A stretch of 24,632 nucleotides of DNA, taken from assembly GCA_030833685.1 (NCBI GenBank), contig JAURGS010000011.1, positions 1 through 24,632 on the forward strand. Direction: 5' to 3'. The number at the start of each line of letters is the position of its first letter. Position 1 is the first letter of the stretch. This document shows positions 13,891 through 20,631 of the stretch, piece after piece. This DNA comes from Rhodoferax sp. (GTDB lineage Bacteria > Pseudomonadota > Gammaproteobacteria > Burkholderiales > Burkholderiaceae_C). The notes below the pieces were generated by a model. That model had not been told where the DNA came from. It was given only the letters and a program-made list of their open reading frames with translations, and did not search any database. The position numbers were made by a program, and so were the translations under genes.

Positions 13891-13897
13891 TCGGGCT

Positions 13898-14077
13898 ATG
13901 AAAACACGCACCATCGAAATTACACTCGCAGAACTGCAAGATGCCTTGCGCGAATACTGCTTGAAGCACGGGCACAACCCAAGCCAAGTGACTATTGTCA
14001 GCTATGAGAAAACAATCATGGTTGAGTTGGAGCCTAATGGCTTGGTGATCGCAGACGAGTTTACGCATCGTGCTTGA
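13898..14077 (+). CDS. small hypothetical protein, first gene of the second rightward operon
   Basis: A 59-residue protein: MKTRTIEITLAELQDALREY, then CLKHGHNPSQVTIVSYEKTI and a short beta-like end. The ATG lies 7 bases beyond the -10 box with no ribosome site between, so leaderless translation is likely if the promoter call is right. The helix followed by a beta pair resembles ribbon or helix-turn-helix regulators only vaguely; I do not recognise it. Its TGA overlaps the VRR-NUC start. Confidence 0.65.
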   Translation: MKTRTIEITLAELQDALREYCLKHGHNPSQVTIVSYEKTIMVELEPNGLVIADEFTHRA

Positions 14078-14345
14078 AAAACAAATCGAAGCCCACCTCA
14101 CCAAGCGCGTCAAGGCGCTGGGCGGCGTGGCGTACAAGTTCACCAGCCCAGCGCACAAAGGCGTGTCCGACCGCATTGTGTGCCTGCCCAACGGCAGCAC
14201 ATGGTTTGTGGAACTCAAGACTGAGGGCGGCAGACTGTCGCCATTGCAGAAGGTGTTCGCCGCCGACATGGTGCGAATGAATCAGAAGTATGTTTGTTTA
14301 TGGAGCAAAGAAGATGTCGAATCTTGGTTACAGCAAAACGCCTGA
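14070..14345 (+). CDS. VRR-NUC domain nuclease
   Basis: A 91-residue single-domain nuclease. It has the family signature: HKGVSDRIVCLPNG (D34), WFVELKTEGGRLSPLQ (E48, K50, Q60) and a C-terminal MVRMNQKYVCLWSKEDV. Stand-alone VRR-NUC proteins of phages are PD-(D/E)XK enzymes that cut branched DNA such as Holliday junctions. Start is GTG 14070 overlapping the upstream stop by 8 bases; the ribosome site is weak. In many phages this gene travels with a SNF2-type helicase, which is present downstream here. Confidence 0.9.
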   Translation: MLEKQIEAHLTKRVKALGGVAYKFTSPAHKGVSDRIVCLPNGSTWFVELKTEGGRLSPLQKVFAADMVRMNQKYVCLWSKEDVESWLQQNA

Positions 14346-14586
14346 CCTGCCAATCACGATGGAGGAGGAAGAAGCGTTCAGCGCCCTCGACCGCCAGGTC
14401 GCAGGCACGCACTACAAAGACCTGCCGATCCAGCCCGCCGAGTACATCCACGCAAACGCGATGGGGTACTTTGAAGGCAATGTTGTCAAGTATGTCAGCC
14501 GCTGGCGCAAGAAGAACGGCATAGCCGATCTGCAAAAAGCCAAGCACTACATTGAGTTGCTGATTGAGTTGGAGGCTAAAAAATGA
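14314..14586 (+). CDS. DUF3310 protein
   Basis: A 90-residue protein with the DUF3310 pattern: GTHYKDLPIQPAEYIHAN, then GNVVKYVSRWRKKNGIADLQ and KAKHYIELLIEL. DUF3310 is shared with T7 gp1.7, which has been reported as a nucleotide kinase; here only the short domain is present. It may act in nucleotide supply. The ATG at 14314 has GGAG 9-12 bases upstream and is preferred to 14290. It overlaps the VRR-NUC gene by 32 bases and the methyltransferase by ATGA. Confidence 0.88.
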   Translation: MSNLGYSKTPDLPITMEEEEAFSALDRQVAGTHYKDLPIQPAEYIHANAMGYFEGNVVKYVSRWRKKNGIADLQKAKHYIELLIELEAKK

Positions 14587-16415
14587 GGTTCGGGTCTGTC
14601 TGTTCCGGCATTGAAGCCGCCAGCGTGGCTTGGGCGCCGCTTGGTTGGAAGGCGGCGTGGCTGTCCGAGATTGAGCCATTCCCGAGCGCGGTGCTGAAGC
14701 ACCACTACCCGGATGTCCCCAACCTCGGCGACATGACGCTGTTGCCCGAGCGCATCCTGTCCGGCGAAGTTGAAGCGCCGGATCTGTTTTGTGGTGGCAC
14801 ACCCTGCCAGGCGTTCAGCGTAGCTGGCCTTCGCAATTCTCTTGATGATGCGCGGGGCAACCTTTCTTTGACCTTCTGTGAGATAGCAAATGCAATTGAT
14901 GAAGTACGATCTGTTCGGGGACTTGATCAGTCCATCATCTTCTGGGAAAACGTGCCGGGAGTCCTCAACACAAAAGACAACGCCTTTGGATGCTTTTTGG
15001 GTGCGCTTGCCGGCGAAGATGATCCGATCATCCCATCAGGGGAAAAATGGACAAACGCAGGTTGTGTGTATGGCCCCCAAAGAACAGTTGCGTGGCGAGT
15101 CCTCGACGCCCAATATTTCGGAGTGGCCCAACGACGCCGTCGTGTGTTCGTTGTCGCAAGTGCTAGAGACGACTTCGATCCCGTCCAGGTTCTTTTTGAG
15201 TTCGACGGCGTGCGCCGGGATTCTGCGCCGAGCAGAGAAGCGGGGCAAAAGCCTGCCCCTTGCGTTACAAACGGCCCTCCTTTCAGTCGCACAGGCAACG
15301 AGCGAGTAGAGGCCGAGGCGATGGTTGTTCAGCCCTACGAGGTGGGCAACTGCCTGACAGCGCGGATGCACAAAGGCATCAATAGCACTTTGGATGAAGG
15401 CCAAACGCCGGTGTTGCAGCCAACCTATGGCATCCCCGGCAACTGGATTGGGCGCCAGCCTGAGAACGGCGGCAATGCTGTTGAGCCAATGCACGACGTT
15501 GCGCCGTGTCTGACCAAGACCGATCGGCATGGCGTCGCGCAGCCTATCCCAATTGATCTGCGAAACGCTGGGCGTGATCCTGAAAAGCATGACGCAATGA
15601 ATCGCCAAGGCGTGGGTGTCGGTGAGCCTGGCGACCCCGCTCACACAGTGACCTCGGCGGTTGTGCATGGTGTGGCGCAGCCAATGGCTTTTGACCTTGT
15701 GCAGATTACAAGCGCCGCAAACCGCACTCGGGTTGAACCTGGCTTGCCGTCTGGCACGATTACCAAGGGCAGCAACATGCATGTGGCGCAGCCAGCCTAC
15801 ACCACGAAAATGCACAACACAACCAGCAACAACGCTGGCAAGTTCTTTGAAGAGTACAGCACATGTTTGGACGCCAACAGTCCACCGCCTGCGGTGTTTC
15901 AACCCGTTGGCACTGACTGCTACAACGGCAGCATCACTGGCGATGTGGCGGCGACTATGGGCACCAGTGGTAGCAGTGTCAACGCCAGCGGGCCGACTGT
16001 GATGCAGCCTGTTGGGTTTGACTCGTACAACAACGATGTCACGGGGGATGTGTCCAAGACCATCGACACCGGGCAAGACTATCACCATGTGCCGAATGTT
16101 TTGCAGTCTGTCGGCGTGGAAATTGGCCCGTCGGGCGGCAAGTTCACCGAGCTCAATCCAACACTAGACACTCGGGCAAAAGACGGGCCTGTCAGGAACC
16201 AGTTGGCAGGTGCGGTAATGCAACCCAACATGATGGTGCGGCGTTTGACTCCTGTGGAGTGCGAGAGACTGCAGGGGTTTCCTGATGGGTACACAAACAT
16301 ACCCTGGCGCAAGAAAGATGAGTCGCCGGACGGCCCACGCTACAAGGCATTGGGCAATAGCTGGGCTGTACCTGTGGTGCGCTGGATTGGAGAGCGAATT
16401 GCTAAAGCTGCGTGA
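14583..16415 (+). CDS. C5-cytosine DNA methyltransferase with a long repeat insert
   Basis: A 610-residue enzyme that moves a methyl group from S-adenosylmethionine to cytosine C5, probably protecting the phage genome from host restriction. Motif I is FGSVCSGIEAAS; motif IV is GGTPCQAFS with nucleophile C75; motif VI is WENVPG (122-126); motif VIII is QRRRRVF (183-189); the C-terminal motifs are RRLTPVECERLQGFP (553-567) and ALGNSWAVP (589-597). Between about 225 and 550 there is an insert of roughly 325 residues made of at least eight degenerate repeats, each ending in a V-x-Q-P-like unit (VLQP, GVAQP, HVAQP, VFQP, VMQP). The insert occupies the place of the target-recognition domain. A second frame is open inside the gene at 14890-15309. 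Confidence 0.93.
   Translation: MRFGSVCSGIEAASVAWAPLGWKAAWLSEIEPFPSAVLKHHYPDVPNLGDMTLLPERILSGEVEAPDLFCGGTPCQAFSVAGLRNSLDDARGNLSLTFCEIANAIDEVRSVRGLDQSIIFWENVPGVLNTKDNAFGCFLGALAGEDDPIIPSGEKWTNAGCVYGPQRTVAWRVLDAQYFGVAQRRRRVFVVASARDDFDPVQVLFEFDGVRRDSAPSREAGQKPAPCVTNGPPFSRTGNERVEAEAMVVQPYEVGNCLTARMHKGINSTLDEGQTPVLQPTYGIPGNWIGRQPENGGNAVEPMHDVAPCLTKTDRHGVAQPIPIDLRNAGRDPEKHDAMNRQGVGVGEPGDPAHTVTSAVVHGVAQPMAFDLVQITSAANRTRVEPGLPSGTITKGSNMHVAQPAYTTKMHNTTSNNAGKFFEEYSTCLDANSPPPAVFQPVGTDCYNGSITGDVAATMGTSGSSVNASGPTVMQPVGFDSYNNDVTGDVSKTIDTGQDYHHVPNVLQSVGVEIGPSGGKFTELNPTLDTRAKDGPVRNQLAGAVMQPNMMVRRLTPVECERLQGFPDGYTNIPWRKKDESPDGPRYKALGNSWAVPVVRWIGERIAKAA
14890..15309 (+). CDS. alternative-frame gene candidate inside the methyltransferase
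   Basis: A 139-codon frame, shifted +1 relative to the methyltransferase, lies entirely within it. It reads MQLMKYDLFGDLISPSSSGK, later WPNDAVVCSLSQVLETTSIP and ACAGILRRAEKRGKSLPLAL. This does not look like random overlap: from memory, phage genomes contain hypothetical proteins with the same order of motifs (LFG-x-ISP-SSGKTC, CSLSxVLExxxIPxRFFLS, CAGILRRAExRGKxLP). The matching bases encode methyltransferase residues around motif VIII, so the DNA seems to code twice. The start lacks a clear ribosome site (weak GAGA); MKYDLFG at 14899 is an alternative. The function is unknown. Moderate confidence, because I could not compare sequences. Confidence 0.45.
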   Translation: MQLMKYDLFGDLISPSSSGKTCRESSTQKTTPLDAFWVRLPAKMIRSSHQGKNGQTQVVCMAPKEQLRGESSTPNISEWPNDAVVCSLSQVLETTSIPSRFFLSSTACAGILRRAEKRGKSLPLALQTALLSVAQATSE

Positions 16416-17688
16416 CTACCAAGAGACGGCTGCCGACTTTTTGTACGAGCACGACCGCGCCATGATCTTGGCGCCGGTCGGTGCTGGCAAGACCGCCATC
16501 ACGCTGACGGCCATGTGGGAGATGCTGCGCGACGGCCATGTCAAGCGCTTCCTTGTGCTGGCGCCCAAGCGCGTCTGCACCGATGTGTGGCCAGTCGAGC
16601 AGCCCAAGTGGGCGCCGATGGCCTCGCTGGCCGTGGCCGTGGGCACACCCAAGGAGCGGCTGGCTGCGCTCAAGTCCAACGCCCGCATCGTGGTCACCAA
16701 CTACGACAACATCCAATGGCTGGCCGAGCAGAAGTTGAACTTTGACGCTGTGGTGTTTGACGAACTCACGAAACTCAAGAATCCGTCCGGCACTAGGTTC
16801 AAGGCGCTGCTCAAGGTCATGGATCCGATCAGCGTGCGCTGGGGTCTGACCGGCTCGTTTACCAGCAACGGCTTAGAGGATGTGTTCGGTCAGTGCAAGA
16901 TCGTTGACCAGTCGCTGCTGGGGCGCTCCAAGGGTGCGTTTATGCAGCAGTATTTCTGGTTGAAGAACCAAGAGTTCAACGATTGGGAGCCACGCCCTGA
17001 GTCGCTGGCGCTGGTGATGAAGAAAATTAAGCCCGCCACCTTTGTGCTCGAACCTGGCGAGTACAAGGACAAGCTGCCGCCCTGCCACACGATTGAGTTG
17101 CGCTGCAAGATGGACATGACCGAGTACGACACCATGAAGAAAGACTTTGTGGTCGAGTTTGGCGATCAGGCGGCGGTCGCCATCAACGCGGCTGTCGTGA
17201 CGCAAAAGCTCCAGCAGATGGCTGGCGGCTTTGTATATACGCCAGAGCCTGTGTGGTTTAGCCCACACAAGTTTGACGCACTGGAAGACCTTATTGATGA
17301 GAACCAACATGCCAACACCATCATCGCCTACAACTACCAAGAAGAACTCGCCGAGCTTAAGCGCCGGTTTGCCAGGCTTGTCACGCTCGATGATGCTGGA
17401 GCAATTGAGCGGTGGAATCGAGGCGAGGTCGAACTGTTCGCCATCCATCCCAAGTCAGCCGGACACGGCCTTAACCTCCAGCACGGAGGCTGTCACATGG
17501 TGTTTCTGTCACTGCCGTGGAGTCTGGAGTTGTACGAACAGACCGTTGGTCGTCTGCACCGCTCAGGCCAAAAAAGTCCTGTGTGGGTGTACGCGCTGAT
17601 GACGGAGAAGTCCGTAGACGAGAAAATTTGGGGCGCGCTGCACGACAAGCGCTCTGTATCTGAAATTGCACTGGAGGCATTGAAGTGA
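16399..17688 (+). CDS. SNF2-type (superfamily 2) helicase
   Basis: A 429-residue DNA-dependent ATPase. Motif Ia region LKLRDYQETAADFLYEHDRA with Walker A APVGAGKT (25-32), Walker B FDELTKLKN (D121, E122), motif III region LTGSFTSNG, motif V HPKSAGHGLNLQ and motif VI QTVGRLHRSGQ (R385, R388). All helicase motifs are present; the protein lacks extra domains, as in compact phage SNF2 proteins. Such proteins remodel or unwind branched DNA in recombination and often pair with VRR-NUC nucleases. I chose TTG 16399, which has GGAGAG four bases upstream and yields MLKLRDYQ, the usual family start; it overlaps the methyltransferase by 17 bases. TTG 16387 is a less likely alternative. Confidence 0.9.
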   Translation: MLKLRDYQETAADFLYEHDRAMILAPVGAGKTAITLTAMWEMLRDGHVKRFLVLAPKRVCTDVWPVEQPKWAPMASLAVAVGTPKERLAALKSNARIVVTNYDNIQWLAEQKLNFDAVVFDELTKLKNPSGTRFKALLKVMDPISVRWGLTGSFTSNGLEDVFGQCKIVDQSLLGRSKGAFMQQYFWLKNQEFNDWEPRPESLALVMKKIKPATFVLEPGEYKDKLPPCHTIELRCKMDMTEYDTMKKDFVVEFGDQAAVAINAAVVTQKLQQMAGGFVYTPEPVWFSPHKFDALEDLIDENQHANTIIAYNYQEELAELKRRFARLVTLDDAGAIERWNRGEVELFAIHPKSAGHGLNLQHGGCHMVFLSLPWSLELYEQTVGRLHRSGQKSPVWVYALMTEKSVDEKIWGALHDKRSVSEIALEALK

Positions 17689-17849
17689 AACGAATCGACC
17701 AATGGAAGGCCCAGCTTAAGGCGGCGCGGTCTGACCTGAACCACAAGAAGCGCCAGTACAACGCTGCCGAGCGCAGTCTGGCACGAACCATTCAACTGAT
17801 TATGAAACTGGAGGACAAAATAAATGCTCACTTGGCGAAAACTGAATGA
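17685..17849 (+). CDS. small coiled-coil protein (GTG start)
   Basis: A 54-residue basic helical protein starting at GTG 17685 within the helicase stop (GTGA), with GGAGG upstream: MKRIDQWKAQLKAARSDLNH, KKRQYNAAERSLARTIQLIM, KLEDKINAHLAKTE. Heptad spacing of hydrophobic residues runs over almost the whole length. No family recognised. It overlaps the next gene by 26 bases in another frame. Confidence 0.6.
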   Translation: MKRIDQWKAQLKAARSDLNHKKRQYNAAERSLARTIQLIMKLEDKINAHLAKTE

Positions 17850-18009
17850 TCGGCTTGCGACGATGTCTGAGGAAGACGTGCTGGCGCTGCTGAACAACGA
17901 ACGCGCTACAACCAAGCGCAGTACCGTGCTGGAGCGTTTGCACCAGCGTTACTCAACCCTGCGCGCCGCCCGAGAGCGCCAGGAGATCCTAAAGGAAGCA
18001 ATCAAATGA
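17824..18009 (+). CDS. small helical hypothetical protein
   Basis: A 61-residue protein: MLTWRKLNDRLATMSEEDVL, then ALLNNERATTKRSTVLERLH and QRYSTLRAARERQEILKEAI. GGAGG lies about 10 bases upstream of ATG 17824. Entirely helical in appearance with many charged residues; function unknown. Its stop is coupled (ATGA) to the next gene. Confidence 0.65.
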   Translation: MLTWRKLNDRLATMSEEDVLALLNNERATTKRSTVLERLHQRYSTLRAARERQEILKEAIK

Positions 18010-18188
18010 ACTATCTGAAAAAACTGTGGCAGACCCCAAGCGCCGAGATGCTGGCGATGCGTGAGCTGGAAGAAGCCAAGCGCAGGCTGCTGGAGGCGCA
18101 GACCACTCGCGAGTATGCCGACAGCATGGTCAAGTTCCGCGAGGCGCAGATCAAGCGCCTGACGGCCTACATCAAGGGGGTCGAATGA
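18006..18188 (+). CDS. small coiled-coil hypothetical protein
   Basis: A 60-residue protein: MNYLKKLWQTPSAEMLAMRE, then LEEAKRRLLEAQTTREYADS and MVKFREAQIKRLTAYIKGVE. This pattern (LWxxPSAExLAxRELEEAKRxLLEAQ) recurs in small phage proteins I have seen, always unnamed. The N-terminal aromatic helix could lie on a membrane and the rest is a coiled coil. Coupled by ATGA at both ends. Confidence 0.7.
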   Translation: MNYLKKLWQTPSAEMLAMRELEEAKRRLLEAQTTREYADSMVKFREAQIKRLTAYIKGVE

Positions 18189-18361
18189 AGTACCTTGGTT
18201 ATGCCATGCTTGTCGTGGCTTGGTTCGTGGCGCTGTACATCGCTGTGCAGTCTGCCCCGATGGAGGGTCGGCGCATTGACTGTTCCCTTGTGGAGATCAG
18301 CCCTGACTTCACGCCCGAGATGCGTAAGGCGTGTCGTGAACAACGGAGGATTAAGACATGA
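18185..18361 (+). CDS. small membrane-anchored protein
   Basis: A 58-residue protein: MKYLGYAMLVVAWFVALYIA then VQSAPMEGRRIDCSLVEISP and a charged end MRKACREQRRIKT. Residues 4-22 form one membrane helix or an uncleaved signal anchor, leaving a short domain with two cysteines (C33, C50) outside. Two cysteines in a small periplasmic domain suggest a disulphide. It has the look of a spanin-like or envelope-modifying protein, but it lies outside the lysis cassette. Function unknown. Confidence 0.65.
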   Translation: MKYLGYAMLVVAWFVALYIAVQSAPMEGRRIDCSLVEISPDFTPEMRKACREQRRIKT

Positions 18362-18675
18362 AAGACGAAGCATTGAAGCTGGCGCTGGAGGCGTTGGAGT
18401 CCTTTGCTCCACACAACGGCGTGTTCTGGAGAAACTGGCATAAGGATGACGCTGAAATTGCCACCGCAATCACCACCATCAAGCAAGCCCTTGAAGCACC
18501 TGTGCAGGAGCCTGTGGCGTTCAAAATCTACAAGCCAACACCGCCACGAGGGGCCACTCCAAGTGTGCAAGATGCGGAACTGCCTTGGGTGTATGACCAA
18601 GACCCCTCATCTGGGAGTGTTGCATCTATGTGGGTTACGCCTATCAACACCAAACTCAAGGAGAAGAACACATGA
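18358..18675 (+). CDS. hypothetical phage protein (EALKLALEALE type)
   Basis: A 105-residue protein: MKDEALKLALEALESFAPHN, later EIATAITTIKQALEAPVQEP and VAFKIYKPTPPRGATPSVQD. The repeated ALEALE helix followed by an acidic, proline-rich linker is common in phage early-gene proteins of unknown function. GGAGG precedes the ATG at 18358. Likely to include a disordered C-terminal half. No enzyme motif. Confidence 0.7.
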   Translation: MKDEALKLALEALESFAPHNGVFWRNWHKDDAEIATAITTIKQALEAPVQEPVAFKIYKPTPPRGATPSVQDAELPWVYDQDPSSGSVASMWVTPINTKLKEKNT

Positions 18676-18818
18676 GGGAAGTGTTTGAGGCGCTGATGCG
18701 CACCAAGGGCCACGCCGATTTCAACAAAACAGCCGCTGGCAGGTACACCGTGCCTGCGATGCAAGTGCGGTGGGCTTACTTTCAGCTTGGCTGGGAGATG
18801 AGAGGGGTATACAAATGA
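18672..18818 (+). CDS. small hypothetical protein
   Basis: A 48-residue protein starting at ATG 18672 in the previous stop (ATGA): MREVFEALMRTKGHADFNKT, then AAGRYTVPAMQVRWAYFQLG and WEMRGVYK. Family-like wording (VRWAYFQLGWEM) occurs in other short phage proteins I recall, without function. Possibly a helix-rich accessory factor. Confidence 0.6.
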   Translation: MREVFEALMRTKGHADFNKTAAGRYTVPAMQVRWAYFQLGWEMRGVYK

Positions 18819-19102
18819 CACCCATCCGACAAAAAAGAATCCGCGACCTGCTTCGCACCAGGCCAAACGGCATGACGGCCAACGAGCTTTCCGAGATCAT
18901 GGGCTTGCATGTCTCCAACATCAGGACTGCACTGAGGGCGATGCCGGACACCTATGTTGACCGCTGGAGTCTCGGTGGGCGTGGCCAGTTTGAAAAGGTA
19001 TGGATCGCTGTGCCTGTGCCCGCCGACTGCCCGCACCCCAGAGACAGAACCAAGTGGGGCACATACACCAAGCCAATTAAGACTCAATGGGTGACTGTAT
19101 GA
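18815..19102 (+). CDS. winged-helix DNA-binding protein
   Basis: A 95-residue protein with a helix-turn-helix around residues 3-40 (TPIRQKRIRDLLRTRPNGMT, then ANELSEIMGLHVSNIRTALR). A basic wing-like stretch DRWSLGGRGQFEKVWIAVPV follows. It is the only convincing DNA-binding regulator in the window and could act on the promoters at 4603 or 13862, though that is inference. GAGAGGGG lies about 8 bases upstream of the ATG at 18815. Confidence 0.75.
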   Translation: MTPIRQKRIRDLLRTRPNGMTANELSEIMGLHVSNIRTALRAMPDTYVDRWSLGGRGQFEKVWIAVPVPADCPHPRDRTKWGTYTKPIKTQWVTV

Positions 19103-19392
19103 ACCAAGACGACATCATCCGCATAGCGCGGGAGGCTGGAATGTTTAAGTTGTTTGGAGACCCCAATGCTCCAGAAGCCCTTACAGGCAAATCCATCGAA
19201 TGCTTTGCCGCCCTTGTCGCCGCAGCAGAGCGTGAGGCGTGTGCAAAGTGTGTGGAGGAAAAGGCCAAGGGTTACGAGGATCGTGCAACGCAACCAAAAG
19301 ATGTCCGCGACATCAACCCAGAAGTGGCACGAATAGCTGTGCTTGCTTGCGGACAACTCGCCGCCGCCATCCGAGCAAGGGGGCGCGTGTGA
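19099..19392 (+). CDS. hypothetical phage protein
   Basis: A 97-residue protein: MNQDDIIRIAREAGMFKLFG, then FAALVAAAEREACAKCVEEK and INPEVARIAVLACGQLAAAI. Cysteines at ACAKC and LACG could bind metal but the pattern is not diagnostic. The phrase EREACAKCVEE is familiar from many tailed-phage proteins of unknown function. The ATG at 19099 sits in the previous stop (ATGA); a start at 19087 is possible but less likely. Confidence 0.72.
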   Translation: MNQDDIIRIAREAGMFKLFGDPNAPEALTGKSIECFAALVAAAEREACAKCVEEKAKGYEDRATQPKDVRDINPEVARIAVLACGQLAAAIRARGRV

Positions 19393-19598
19393 TCTTCACA
19401 TGGCAACAGCGCCTTGGTGCGATGGATCACAGCAAGGGTACGCGCAACACCATGATTCAAGAGTGCATGAAAGCCGAGATCAAGGAGTTACGCGCCGCCC
19501 TGCGCCAGCAGACAGCACGCGCCGAGCGCAACAAGGAGTCGTCCAAGCGCTGGCGGGCAGCGGCCACCCGATACCAGACGATTGCCGCCCAGCGTTAG
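19389..19598 (+). CDS. small basic coiled-coil protein
   Basis: A 69-residue protein from GTG 19389 (GTGA overlap, AGGGGG upstream): MIFTWQQRLGAMDHSKGTRN, then KAEIKELRAALRQQTARAER and NKESSKRWRAAATRYQTIAA. A helical coil with many arginines. Last gene of the rightward operon; its TAG lies in the same four bases as the endolysin TAA on the other strand (TTAG). Unknown function. Confidence 0.65.
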   Translation: MIFTWQQRLGAMDHSKGTRNTMIQECMKAEIKELRAALRQQTARAERNKESSKRWRAAATRYQTIAAQR

Positions 19599-20119
19599 CC
19601 GAGCATATTACTGGCGAACTTCTCAACCGAGGCCACCCGGTTGAGCCAGCCCTTGATGAACCTGGCTTGGGTCGGGTCGCGCTCCACGATGGCCTTGTAG
19701 AACGCCTCCTTGGCGTTGCCAAAGGCCACCAGCGCCTGCGCCGGATCGGCTTTGGCCACAGCGGCCATCGTGGCCGGGCCAATAGCGCCGTCAGCAGTTA
19801 CGCCAACAGCCTGCTGCAAGAACTTGGCAGCGCGGCCCGGGCCAGCGTTGACCGCAAAGTCGAACACGGCGAAGTCCAGACCACTGGGCAACTCGTCGCA
19901 ACGGCATTTGTCCCAATAGCCCTTCTTGTAGAACGGGGCAACGACATCCACTGTCAGCGCCCGCATCTCGCCGTCCTGCACCGGACGGCCAATGTACTGC
20001 GCCCAAGCCGCCTTGGTCACGCCCAGGTTGGTCTCGCCGCCCTTATCAAGGGGGTCGTTGACATAGCCACCCTCGGACTGCAAAACATGCTCAAACGATT
20101 TCTGGAAATTCTCTTTCAT
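19595..20119 (-). CDS. endolysin, glycosyl hydrolase family 108
   Basis: A 174-residue peptidoglycan hydrolase. The family signature SEGGYVNDPLDKGGETNLGV (residues 15-34) contains the catalytic Glu (E16). A GYWDKCRCDELPSGLDFAVF segment and a C-terminal peptidoglycan-binding part (VGVTADGAIGPATMAAVAKA) complete the usual domain pair. It has no signal peptide, so it needs a holin to reach the wall. The ATG at 20119 overlaps the holin stop. Gene order holin then endolysin is standard. Confidence 0.9.
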   Translation of the reverse strand: MKENFQKSFEHVLQSEGGYVNDPLDKGGETNLGVTKAAWAQYIGRPVQDGEMRALTVDVVAPFYKKGYWDKCRCDELPSGLDFAVFDFAVNAGPGRAAKFLQQAVGVTADGAIGPATMAAVAKADPAQALVAFGNAKEAFYKAIVERDPTQARFIKGWLNRVASVEKFASNMLG

Positions 20120-20631
20120 TTGTCATGCTCCATTTTGCTGTGAAGGACTTCTTTGATCGTTTCTTGTTTGTCACTCGACCCGTGAGCCGAGCCGAAGAAG
20201 AAGTTCAGGATGGTGCTGACAACCGTGCCCAGCACGAAGCCAAGGATGGTGTCGGCGAACCGGACGTTGGCCGTGGGGATTGGCGCAAAGGTGATGAAGG
20301 CGATGTACAGGATGGCGCAGGCGCTCCAGCCGATGGCAAAGTACATCAGGAAGCGCTTGGAAAAGATGTCGTCCTGCTGGAGCGCAGCGGTCTGCATTGC
20401 TCGGGCGCTGGCCGTGTTGGCGTTGTGCAACTCAAACTTCTTGAGGTCGATCTCGGCCAGCTTGGCGGCGGCGTCTGGGTCGCCAGCGATGGCCTTGGCC
20501 ACGGCCTCCACGCTGTCCTCGACGCCGAATTTGGCCGCAATGGCCGACACAGCCGCGCCGCCAAGTGGGCCAGCGACAACAGTTGCTAGTGCAGGGGCGG
20601 CGCCCTTGAGTAGGTTGATCAGGTCATTCAT
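20116..20631 (-). CDS. holin of GTA 3TM type
   Basis: A 171-residue protein starting at ATG 20631 (MNDLINLLKGAAPALATVVA), which sits in the stop of the upstream gene. An N-terminal hydrophobic glycine- and alanine-rich segment (about 8-35) is followed by a helical charged middle and two transmembrane helices (about 94-116 and 125-148). This order matches the holin_GTA_3TM family. It would form pores that release endolysin. The longer reading from 20646 lacks support. Positioned directly before the endolysin. Confidence 0.85.
   Translation of the reverse strand: MNDLINLLKGAAPALATVVAGPLGGAAVSAIAAKFGVEDSVEAVAKAIAGDPDAAAKLAEIDLKKFELHNANTASARAMQTAALQQDDIFSKRFLMYFAIGWSACAILYIAFITFAPIPTANVRFADTILGFVLGTVVSTILNFFFGSAHGSSDKQETIKEVLHSKMEHDK

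Noticed and set aside
15036..16088. 350-codon open frame antisense to the methyltransferase
   Set aside because: Histidine- and arginine-rich shadow sequence with no domain; its length follows from the repeat insert on the sense strand.
19622..19645. Hairpin CTCAACCG/CGGTTGAG as terminator of the endolysin gene or rightward operon
   Set aside because: It lies inside the endolysin coding sequence and has no T-run on either side.
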